From a virus: a DNA stretch of 64,000 bases. How positions within the stretch are numbered: position 1 is the stretch's first letter; each line of letters begins with the position of its first letter. Below the pieces are notes generated by a model. It searched no databases. It had not been told where the DNA came from and saw only the letters and a list, made by a program, of their open reading frames with translations. Shown piece after piece: positions 56,833-64,000 of this stretch. The translations under genes were made by a program, and so were the position numbers. The stretch covers positions 1 through 64,000 of the IMG/VR virus record IMGVR_UViG_3300009545_000023; one strand, written 5' to 3'.

Positions 56833-59800
56833 TTAATACTGCTGCCAGTTTGACCCAATCTTCGACTGAAGGCGGATCGGGCCAATCACGAAGCGTTTCT
56901 TGACCGTCGCCGTGACCGTCGCCTGAAGCGTCTTGCCCTCGGCATAGTCCGGTGTGAATGTCCAGTTCTGTGGAGTGTTGAGCAGTGCGAGGTTATATGA
57001 TTGAGTCGAGACTACGGAGCCTTTATCACCTGCTAAAGCAACCGTGACCGCGATACCTGCTGCCTCTGCTGAACTGCTCGTAAACTCCGTGTCACACCGG
57101 ATCGGCACCTTCAGGTCATAGAGGTTCGCATCATGGCCGTACTGTCGCGTCGTGAGCGTGAAGGCAATACCGGTGATAGATCCTGCCGCCGTTGCCTTAT
57201 CACCCGCGCCCTGGACATATTGATAAATCATGCCGTCCAATCCGCCGACGTAATGGCCGTTGCTATCGCTCTGCCCGGTGAGCGCACAGCCGCCCGTGAC
57301 ATTGCCCTGAAGCCAACGCACCCACGCCCCCGCAACACCATCACCGGAGATGACGCCGGTATCACTGCCTTCTTTCGGGTCGAATCGGAATATCACCGTA
57401 TTTGCATTGTCGCTGCTCGTGCCTGGTGCCGCGAGGTAGATGCGCCCTCCTTGCTGCCAGAGCGAGCAGAGCGGGTATCCTGTCGTATTCAGTGCCGTGC
57501 CACCACCCATGAGCGCCGGGTTAAGATAGCCCTGAATGGGAAGGGAGAAGGGTTGCGGATCGGTCGCGGTGTTCCACCGTAGAAGTCCATTCGGCGAGAG
57601 GTAGATAACAAGCCGCCCCCAGACGATCGCCGCATTCCGAGCCGATAAGCCCATATCCTGCCCGCTACTGCTGATGAATGGGCGAATGGAGTAGTTCGAC
57701 GGGTCACTACCTAGCATGATATACGGTGACTTGCGCGAGAACAGGAATACCATCCGGTCATCGAGCGGCATCATTCGCAGAACCTGATCGTTATCCTCCG
57801 TCGCGATATGGTCATAGAATCCCTTCACAGGCGCGTTCGGGTCGGTCGGATCTACAGAGCGCGAGAAGTACAACCCGGCGTTTACGTCAGCAGAGAGAAG
57901 CCAACTTCCATAGAACTCGTTGCGCAGTCCCGATCCCGCGAGAAGCCATAGGCGGTTGCCGTACTCAACGATATCGCGGACCTTCGGCGGCGGTGCATCA
58001 CGGCCATCGATATACAGTTGCAGCGACGGGAATAGGAACGATGAGGGCGTATTGTCGGTGACGACGATTCCCGCCGATCCGACCGTACTGCCCTCCGCAC
58101 TGAAATCCACGGCGATATACGGGTTTGCCAGGTAAGCGTAGAAAGGTAACTGCCCTTTGTTGGTGTCAGCACCCTCGGCGATATTCGACGGCACCACGTT
58201 CAGGTAGTTACCGGAGCCGTCGAAGGTAGACCATCCAATCACGCACAGGAGCCGCCCTAGCCCGTCCTGAAAGTCACCAAAACGGTAGATTGCAAAGTAG
58301 GTGCTGTACGCGCCGCTGGTCGTGCTATTCTTCCTTGCCGCGAGGGTAATCACACCAATCGCATCGTCTAGCGTCGGGATAATGGCGGTAGTCTGGTCAC
58401 TCCCGTTACTTTGAATGATGTTAAGCAGTTTGAGCGGGTCGGTGCGCCCATCAATCTCCACCACGTTGTAGGTAATCGACGTGTCAACGCTTAAATTACC
58501 GGGTTTTGTAACGAAATTAACCTGTAAGAGATTGACGCCGCCATCAACTGCTGGAGGATAGATCGCAGAGGTATCCGGTATCGGCACATCGTCACCGAAC
58601 TCAAAGCCGATGCGTGTCACTGCTGACCTAATGGCGATATCGGCGGTCGTAATGTCAAAATCAATGCTCTGATTGGCCCCAACCGTTAGATCGATCTGCC
58701 CACTATACGCTCTATTCGCCGCCGTCTCGGTCCCGCTCGTGTAGTTGCTGATATAAAGCTTGACCGGTACAGTATTGGTCGTGCCGATATTAAATAGCAT
58801 CTGGACACTTGCCGCGATGCGCTGCACCTGAGAGAAGTCCGTCGAGGAAATGTCTGTATAGAAGCGTCTGCCACGGGTATAGAATGCCGTAACTTGCGGT
58901 AGCGGGTTGACGTAAATCTGGTTGCCGTCGCTGCACACATTACCGACCGGCGAGGCGTAGACCGTGCCACTCTTGACCGTGAGTGTGGTTGTCGAGGCAA
59001 CGAACCCGAAGCCATACCCGCCCGCCATGACAACGATATCGCCGATCATGGGATCGTCACCCTTGATACCGCTATTCGCGTTTTCGATCTTCAGCAGAAC
59101 CGATTTAATGTTATCTGCGGCGTCTCGGCAGTCAAAGGTAACGGTCTGCAACTGCGGTGTCGTGGACATCAAACCAATCAGGAATACACGCACATCAACA
59201 GGAACCGATGCGCCCGTATCTGAGAAGGTTGACAGCGTGACTTTCAAGCGACTTGTGATGTCGTCACCGCCGAGCTTGGTCTGTCCCAGGAAGGAAACCT
59301 TGACAGTGGTCGGGTAAGTGCCGTCAGTGCCAGCGGCGAACACAATCGGGTTCACCGTGACGATTGAGGTACCAACGGAGCCGCCCAGGGTACAGGACGC
59401 TGCGCCGCCTACAAAAGTAGTAAACGCGACGTTCGGGAATGCGCTTGCTTGCCAGTCTTTACCGGTTCCGGTGTCCGTATTACCTGCGGTGGGAGTCGAG
59501 AACGCAGAGACGTAGTTGCCGATAGGATCGTCGGCGTCGTAGGTATTCCATGTGAGCGTACCCGGCGTCGATAGGAGCGGCTGATGGGAGAGTTTAGATA
59601 CAGTTGGCGCATCGGGCTTCGCCAGCCCTGTCACTGCCCCGCCACTCGTACCGGTGCTGCCATCCGGAAAGAAACGCAGGATACCGGTACTCAGTCCGCC
59701 ACTCGTGTATGTGCTGTTGTCGCAAACGTAAACATACCCGGCTGCTTGCTTGATTACGACGTTCGCCGCAGTGAGCGAGGGCATACCGCTATAGGTGATT

Positions 59801-60099
59801 TGGGTTGCCGACGTGCCGCCCGGTACGTACTTATAGAGGTTACTTCCTTGCGCGAACCATATATTTGTCGTTCCGTCGCTCTGGATGATCGGCGTGAGCG
59901 CATAGATCGCGCCGCCCATGATAGAGGTTAATTGTCCCTGCTTACCGGGCCTGATGACCAGTTGTCCGCCTTCGATGACAAGGTTATCAATGACGGAGCA
60001 AAAACCTTCGGGCACATTCTTTGCCGGGTGATACGTGTCGAGACCGTACCAATACGGGTCGCCCGCTGTATATATGGCGGGTTTGGGCATCTTAGACAT
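56833..60099 (-). CDS. Large tail protein (tail tube/hub or fibre, putative)
   Basis: 1088 residues. The N-terminus resembles attachment domains of short-tail proteins (GDPYWYGLDTYHPAKNVPEG, LVIRPGKQGQLTSIMGG). The middle and C-terminal parts are repeating beta strands with a possible propeller (LFSRKSPYIMLGSDPSNYSI; CALTGQSDSNGHYVGG). Ends with FVIGPIRLQSKIGSNWQQY. Its place between fibre-like and virion genes suggests a tail hub or tube. Confidence 0.65.
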   Translation of the reverse strand: MSKMPKPAIYTAGDPYWYGLDTYHPAKNVPEGFCSVIDNLVIEGGQLVIRPGKQGQLTSIMGGAIYALTPIIQSDGTTNIWFAQGSNLYKYVPGGTSATQITYSGMPSLTAANVVIKQAAGYVYVCDNSTYTSGGLSTGILRFFPDGSTGTSGGAVTGLAKPDAPTVSKLSHQPLLSTPGTLTWNTYDADDPIGNYVSAFSTPTAGNTDTGTGKDWQASAFPNVAFTTFVGGAASCTLGGSVGTSIVTVNPIVFAAGTDGTYPTTVKVSFLGQTKLGGDDITSRLKVTLSTFSDTGASVPVDVRVFLIGLMSTTPQLQTVTFDCRDAADNIKSVLLKIENANSGIKGDDPMIGDIVVMAGGYGFGFVASTTTLTVKSGTVYASPVGNVCSDGNQIYVNPLPQVTAFYTRGRRFYTDISSTDFSQVQRIAASVQMLFNIGTTNTVPVKLYISNYTSGTETAANRAYSGQIDLTVGANQSIDFDITTADIAIRSAVTRIGFEFGDDVPIPDTSAIYPPAVDGGVNLLQVNFVTKPGNLSVDTSITYNVVEIDGRTDPLKLLNIIQSNGSDQTTAIIPTLDDAIGVITLAARKNSTTSGAYSTYFAIYRFGDFQDGLGRLLCVIGWSTFDGSGNYLNVVPSNIAEGADTNKGQLPFYAYLANPYIAVDFSAEGSTVGSAGIVVTDNTPSSFLFPSLQLYIDGRDAPPPKVRDIVEYGNRLWLLAGSGLRNEFYGSWLLSADVNAGLYFSRSVDPTDPNAPVKGFYDHIATEDNDQVLRMMPLDDRMVFLFSRKSPYIMLGSDPSNYSIRPFISSSGQDMGLSARNAAIVWGRLVIYLSPNGLLRWNTATDPQPFSLPIQGYLNPALMGGGTALNTTGYPLCSLWQQGGRIYLAAPGTSSDNANTVIFRFDPKEGSDTGVISGDGVAGAWVRWLQGNVTGGCALTGQSDSNGHYVGGLDGMIYQYVQGAGDKATAAGSITGIAFTLTTRQYGHDANLYDLKVPIRCDTEFTSSSAEAAGIAVTVALAGDKGSVVSTQSYNLALLNTPQNWTFTPDYAEGKTLQATVTATVKKRFVIGPIRLQSKIGSNWQQY

Positions 60100-60200
60100 A
60101 TGGAATTACCAAGCAAATATTAGTTTGTGAAGGAAACAGGTATGCAGAGGAGCAACATTAGCCGTTAGCAAGCGTCACACTCGCATAGGAGAATCGCTAA

Positions 60201-60728
60201 GTGTCAAAATATCAATCTATCGTCGGCGTCGTTGCCGGGTTCATCTTCTTTTCTGCGCTCGTCGTCGGTTGCGGCGGTGGTAGTTCACCATCCCCCAGCG
60301 CGAGCACAACACCTACGCCATCCCCTGCCCCAACTGCCCCACCTGTAGGGCGCGGTCTTGCAATCAGCATGCAGCCAACATCGCTTACCTTTGATCCGAA
60401 GTCGGGTTATGTCGGTAGCGTGAACAGCACAGAACCAGGGCAGACACGGTTAGTACACATCAACGGAACCGGATTCGTGCGCCCCGATGTGCCCTACACC
60501 TGCTATATCGAGAGTTTAGACGGCACGAAGAAATCCAATACATCAAAAGTCGAGGTCAATTCAGCGACTTTTGCGACCGTTAGCGAGTTATTCGTACCAA
60601 AGTCATTCCAACCGCAACCGGGAGAAGCCGATAGAACCGTTCACGTCGTTCTGCTGGACACGGGCGTTAAAGTACCAGAGCAGGCGGGCGGCATGACGAT
60701 TGTTCTTCACGCTGTCGCGCCTCAGTGA
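60201..60728 (+). CDS. Lipoprotein, plus strand, inside the tail module
   Basis: 175 residues from GTG 60201 (AGGAG nine bases before). Signal peptide ~1-24 ending in lipobox VVGC (GFIFFSALVVGCGGG), then a Ser/Pro linker and a beta-rich body (QTRLVHINGTGFVRPDVPYT). It is opposite in direction to every neighbour, ending 7 bases inside the tail gene. A candidate lysogenic-conversion or superinfection-exclusion lipoprotein; no family match. Confidence 0.75.
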   Translation: MSKYQSIVGVVAGFIFFSALVVGCGGGSSPSPSASTTPTPSPAPTAPPVGRGLAISMQPTSLTFDPKSGYVGSVNSTEPGQTRLVHINGTGFVRPDVPYTCYIESLDGTKKSNTSKVEVNSATFATVSELFVPKSFQPQPGEADRTVHVVLLDTGVKVPEQAGGMTIVLHAVAPQ

Positions 60729-62083
60729 CAGGTACACGCGTCACTCGTGAAAGTGCAGGATGTCGGCGGATCGGTTGTAAAGGTGCAGGTAACTGGAGCG
60801 TCGGTGGTAAAGACGCAATCAGTATCATCCGCATCGCTCACGAATCCGTGAACGCGAATCGACACAAAACCACGTTGCCCATCACCGCCCGATAGAATCG
60901 CGCTTACCCCATAGATATAGTCGGTCAGTGCTGTCGGCGGATAGTCGGTATAGGTCAGCACGTTGCCGACCGTCGCTATCTGCGTCATGCCGCGAGTAAT
61001 ATCGTAACCTATTGCCCCGTCTACTGCTGTCCATGTCAAGGTGACTTCGGGCGGAGTATCGCAACAGTCCTGACAGGCGGTAACGACAGGCGCATCACCA
61101 CCGGTGCCGAAGTCGTAGCATCCACCACGGGAGAAGCCTGAACCAGTCGGGGCGGTGAGAACATAGAGCGATTCGAGATAGGCGAATGTCAGACGGTTTC
61201 CATCTAGGATATTCAGTGACATATTCGGATTCGAATAGTGCTGAATGCCTGTCGTTAGATCGTTGAATGTCGAACCGTCTGTATACTCGATAAGGTTTGC
61301 CGATTCGGTTGGTGAGACCGTAGTCGCCCCTACAACCACAACCTGCCCTGATTTCGTTCCTTCCAGAGACGCGATGCGTGTTCCAAACTCACTGAATCCG
61401 CTAAAGATATTCAGCGCATATTGCCGGGTCACTACCGAGGTTGATAGATCGATCGTGTAAACAGCGGCATCGGTCGGGCTGCTGGTATTGTTAACGCGAA
61501 TAAAATATAGGGTGTTCTCGTCGGACCTGAGCGCGAGCGACATGTAACCCGAGTTTGTAGTTGCATCCTGATGGACTATCGAAACTGTTGCGGTATCAAT
61601 GTCGTACTTTTTGATCGCCGCTACATTGGGGGACACTCTACTAGAAGCGAAATACAGGCAATTCCTACCGACATCGGCGACCATATCCGTTCCAATAACG
61701 GCATCCGTGGCCAGTACCGGGAAGGTAGTTTCATCCGTTGAGTTCCATATGAACCAGTGGTCATTCGGCACGCCGATTAAGGTGCCGTCACCATGGACAT
61801 ACAGCACACCATTACAGCAGACTGGGTAATAGGGATTTGGCGCGAGGGCAGTTTGAACTGATAAAGGCGTGCTGGTGCTGAAATCCTGATTGTAACTCAG
61901 GCTAGTGAACTTGTTAAGTTTGATTGCACCAGTATTGATCTGGCTTATTAGAATAAAGCCGTCACCTGATAGTTTGACCTGCCCTGCGTTGAAATACTGA
62001 CCGCCAATTTGCGGAAGATTGGTCGCTAGTACGTCTAACTGGTAGCCCTGCGCAATAGCGTAGGCGGTAAGTGCAACTGACAT
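60722..62083 (-). CDS. Beta-propeller tail protein with FnIII and Cys repeats
   Basis: 453 residues. Residues ~40-310 carry repeated beta blades (GDGFILISQINTGAIKLNK; SLALRSDENTLYFIRVNN). Residues ~340-410 fit a fibronectin III-like domain (VTLTWTAVDGAIGYDITRG). The last 35 residues have three copies of C-x-FTTD/TSD-x-P-x-x-C. Probably a receptor-binding or adhesion tail protein. Confidence 0.7.
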   Translation of the reverse strand: MSVALTAYAIAQGYQLDVLATNLPQIGGQYFNAGQVKLSGDGFILISQINTGAIKLNKFTSLSYNQDFSTSTPLSVQTALAPNPYYPVCCNGVLYVHGDGTLIGVPNDHWFIWNSTDETTFPVLATDAVIGTDMVADVGRNCLYFASSRVSPNVAAIKKYDIDTATVSIVHQDATTNSGYMSLALRSDENTLYFIRVNNTSSPTDAAVYTIDLSTSVVTRQYALNIFSGFSEFGTRIASLEGTKSGQVVVVGATTVSPTESANLIEYTDGSTFNDLTTGIQHYSNPNMSLNILDGNRLTFAYLESLYVLTAPTGSGFSRGGCYDFGTGGDAPVVTACQDCCDTPPEVTLTWTAVDGAIGYDITRGMTQIATVGNVLTYTDYPPTALTDYIYGVSAILSGGDGQRGFVSIRVHGFVSDADDTDCVFTTDAPVTCTFTTDPPTSCTFTSDACTCH

Positions 62084-62102
62084 GGCGGCTTATGCTGTGA
62101 TC

Positions 62103-64000
62103 TCAGATAACGATGGAGAGTGAGCCGAGCGGAGCGAGTCCACCGCCGCCGCCTACGGTGTCCGCTGCTGTAATCAGCTTTGCAAGTTGCCCGGTCATAT
62201 AGGCTACCTCGTCGGATTGGCGCGGGTGCGTTGAGTCTGCGCTACGATAGGATGGTGTGCCATACGGCTGATCAGCAATCCCTGATATTGCGGGTGGGTC
62301 AATCAGATACACCAATGAATCGGAATTTGCTGCCTTATATGCCGCGTATCCGGCCAGCATCGCCGATCGTTTGGGTTGTCCAAATTCGATAATAAGACGG
62401 ATGCGTGTGCGGCTCCCAACTGCCGCTCGATGCTGCACGAGAAAATCAGTAACACTTGCCGTGACCTGAGCATCACTCACAACAGCAGATTGAATGAAAT
62501 CGTTCATGCCCATGAATATGTAGCTATCGTTGTAATAGCCGCTACCCGAGGTCAGAGTAAAACTGCGGCTATGGGCAGAGTCGAGTTTGTCCCAGGATCT
62601 GGCACCGTTCGGGACATGGAAGGCAGGAACACCATCGGCACCACCCAACCGCCACCCCTGACCACTGAAGCCAACGATGCACACCTCGGCGTTCATGATG
62701 TCAGCGAAGGGTAACACCCATGACAGGTGCGCACCACCGGTACTGCTATTGCCATAGGAATCTCCGATGATATTCCCCTGTACAATGGAGTCTCCATAGA
62801 AAATCATGCGGTTAGTACGGGTAGTCGGCGCAACCGGTGTTCCGTCCGTGATTACCTGCGTGATGCGTACAATGGGAATGGGTGAAGTCCATCGGTTATA
62901 GCCAAAGCCCGTGGGAAGATCGCCAACGAGGATAAAGCGCTCATGGTCGCTTGAGGGCGAAAGTCCAGAATCGATCGTGACCGTGGTCGTCGCCGCCCCG
63001 AGCGTTAACTTCGTCCACCCCCCATTATCGCTATACCAGGCAACAGTCGGATACTGTGTCAGACCTGCCCCCGTATAGGTGGACATATCAAAGGTCAGTT
63101 GCAGCGTCGAACCGCTGGTTGTCTTGATCCGCAGATACGCACCCGCATTGTTCGTCTGGATCGACGTGCCCGCAGTGACAAGCCAGTTGCCCTCTGACAT
63201 ATACGCCAGGACCGCATCCGGTGCGAAGACTTGCACGACTCCAACAGAACACTGTTTGCCAGTTGTGCTATCCTGAATAACGATCGTACCTGCACTCGCC
63301 CCCGTGGTTATCGTGAGGTTGATCGTCCCTAGATCGGCTTGTGTCTGCGAGGTGATCGTTCCCGGCCCGGAGATAATGGAGAGTGGCGTCGTGCCTGATC
63401 CCCACGCGGTCCCCTGCCCGGTGATAGTAACGGGTGCTGATACTTGCGATACTGCAAGGCTATTTGGTGAAGCAGAGATCGTTACCGGTGCGATGTTCAG
63501 ATAAAACGCCGAGGACGTGGCGCTATCCTGCACCACTACGCCAGAGGTCGCACTGCCGGGAATAAGGTTGAGTGTGCCGGTAGTTGTTCCTGATCCGGTC
63601 TGAGTGACAATGCTTGCCGCGCTGCTGTTGATCAGTTGCAGGGAGAGTGTGCCCATGTTCGCCGAGCACGTTGTAGTAAAGGCGACACTAGCCAGGTTAG
63701 GCGAAACCGTGGTTGGTGATAGGGCGAGTGTGTTCGCGCAGTCGTAATAGGTCTGAACACGGGCAATCGGTACATCGGTGGTTCCACCCGTGACAGTAAG
63801 AGAACATCCTGCCGCCGCCTGAAGGTCCGCAGGTGCGCCCGATGTCCATGTAACGGTAATCGTTCCCGATGTGGTTGATGCCGTGACATCCTGAATGAAC
63901 CCGATGACCTGCGGCGAGGTTGTCCCTGCGCTCTGAACCGTTATCTTATAGGTATGCCCTGCTGTGTAGGCTATGCTTGCTGTACCGGAGCCTGATAGTC
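62103..64000 (-). CDS. Tail protein with SGNH/GDSL esterase domain (5' end beyond the window)
   Basis: The frame is open past 64000, so the protein is longer than 632 residues seen here; the ATG at 63656 is only internal. N-terminal part seen: Ig/Big-like beta repeats (TVTGGTTDVPIARV; SAASIVTQTGSGTTTG). SGNH block I MIFYGDSIVQGN with the nucleophile Ser near 62789, block III GMNDF (62498-62509), block V DSTHPRQ (62226-62237). It would remove acyl groups from host surface polysaccharide during adsorption. Gly/Ser-rich C-terminus. Confidence 0.8.
   Translation of the reverse strand, partial: LSGSGTASIAYTAGHTYKITVQSAGTTSPQVIGFIQDVTASTTSGTITVTWTSGAPADLQAAAGCSLTVTGGTTDVPIARVQTYYDCANTLALSPTTVSPNLASVAFTTTCSANMGTLSLQLINSSAASIVTQTGSGTTTGTLNLIPGSATSGVVVQDSATSSAFYLNIAPVTISASPNSLAVSQVSAPVTITGQGTAWGSGTTPLSIISGPGTITSQTQADLGTINLTITTGASAGTIVIQDSTTGKQCSVGVVQVFAPDAVLAYMSEGNWLVTAGTSIQTNNAGAYLRIKTTSGSTLQLTFDMSTYTGAGLTQYPTVAWYSDNGGWTKLTLGAATTTVTIDSGLSPSSDHERFILVGDLPTGFGYNRWTSPIPIVRITQVITDGTPVAPTTRTNRMIFYGDSIVQGNIIGDSYGNSSTGGAHLSWVLPFADIMNAEVCIVGFSGQGWRLGGADGVPAFHVPNGARSWDKLDSAHSRSFTLTSGSGYYNDSYIFMGMNDFIQSAVVSDAQVTASVTDFLVQHRAAVGSRTRIRLIIEFGQPKRSAMLAGYAAYKAANSDSLVYLIDPPAISGIADQPYGTPSYRSADSTHPRQSDEVAYMTGQLAKLITAADTVGGGGGLAPLGSLSIVI

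Overview
The window is a large part of a tailed double-stranded DNA bacteriophage genome (or prophage). Almost the whole 64 kb is packed with short genes whose stop and start codons overlap (ATGA, GTGA, TGATG). No ribosomal RNA, complete tRNA, or chromosomal housekeeping gene is visible. The head and packaging genes (terminase, large P22-type portal, scaffold, coat), a very large internal or polyvalent protein, and the absence of a tape-measure protein, tail tube or sheath suggest a short-tailed (podovirus-like) virion. The host cannot be named. Recognisable TTGACA/TATAAT promoters and AAAGGA-type ribosome sites show it is a bacterium, and a lipoprotein gene fits a diderm or monoderm host equally well.

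Layout. 1-15 kb (minus strand, read right to left): putative small terminase, large terminase, portal, scaffold, major capsid, putative cement protein. Mixed in are three carbohydrate or methyl-transfer enzymes: a DxD glycosyltransferase, an FkbM-type methyltransferase and a TPR-glycosyltransferase. 15-21.7 kb (minus): small unknown genes, then a DnaB-type helicase and a DUF1376 replication protein behind an extended -10 promoter at 21.7 kb, with a divergent HTH regulator. 22-31.6 kb (minus): an early or recombination operon with RusA resolvase, a phage sigma factor, a RecT-like annealing protein, a C5 DNA methyltransferase and a SWIM zinc-finger protein. This operon is interrupted by a striking ~740-bp array of degenerate 5-bp units (29.6-30.3 kb). 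31.6-33.2 kb: a switch region with two divergent HTH genes, facing promoters and repeated ACAAGT/ACTTGT sites, then a 600-bp non-coding AT-richer stretch with nested inverted repeats. 33-40.7 kb: small accessory and regulatory genes, including a winged-helix replication-initiator-like protein and a coiled-coil DNA-binding protein. 40.8-44.9 kb (plus): a cassette of very small genes, several with zinc-ribbon cysteines. 44.9-47.4 kb: an exported HNH-type protein, membrane proteins and a holin. 47.8-64 kb (minus): virion genes, comprising an 1833-residue protein with an HELGH metallopeptidase motif, Gln/Ala-rich proteins, tail/fibre proteins and an SGNH-esterase tail protein that runs off the right edge. 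A plus-strand lipoprotein gene is inserted among them.

How it fits together. The divergent HTH pair and its operators probably choose between quiescence and lytic growth. The leftward promoter at 31.7 kb opens recombination and replication genes, among them the sigma factor, which could then turn on virion genes. No integrase and no recognisable endolysin lie in the window. With the RepA-like gene pair, this leaves open a plasmid-like prophage state, but the window is incomplete. The most unusual element is the pentamer array at 29.6-30.3 kb.
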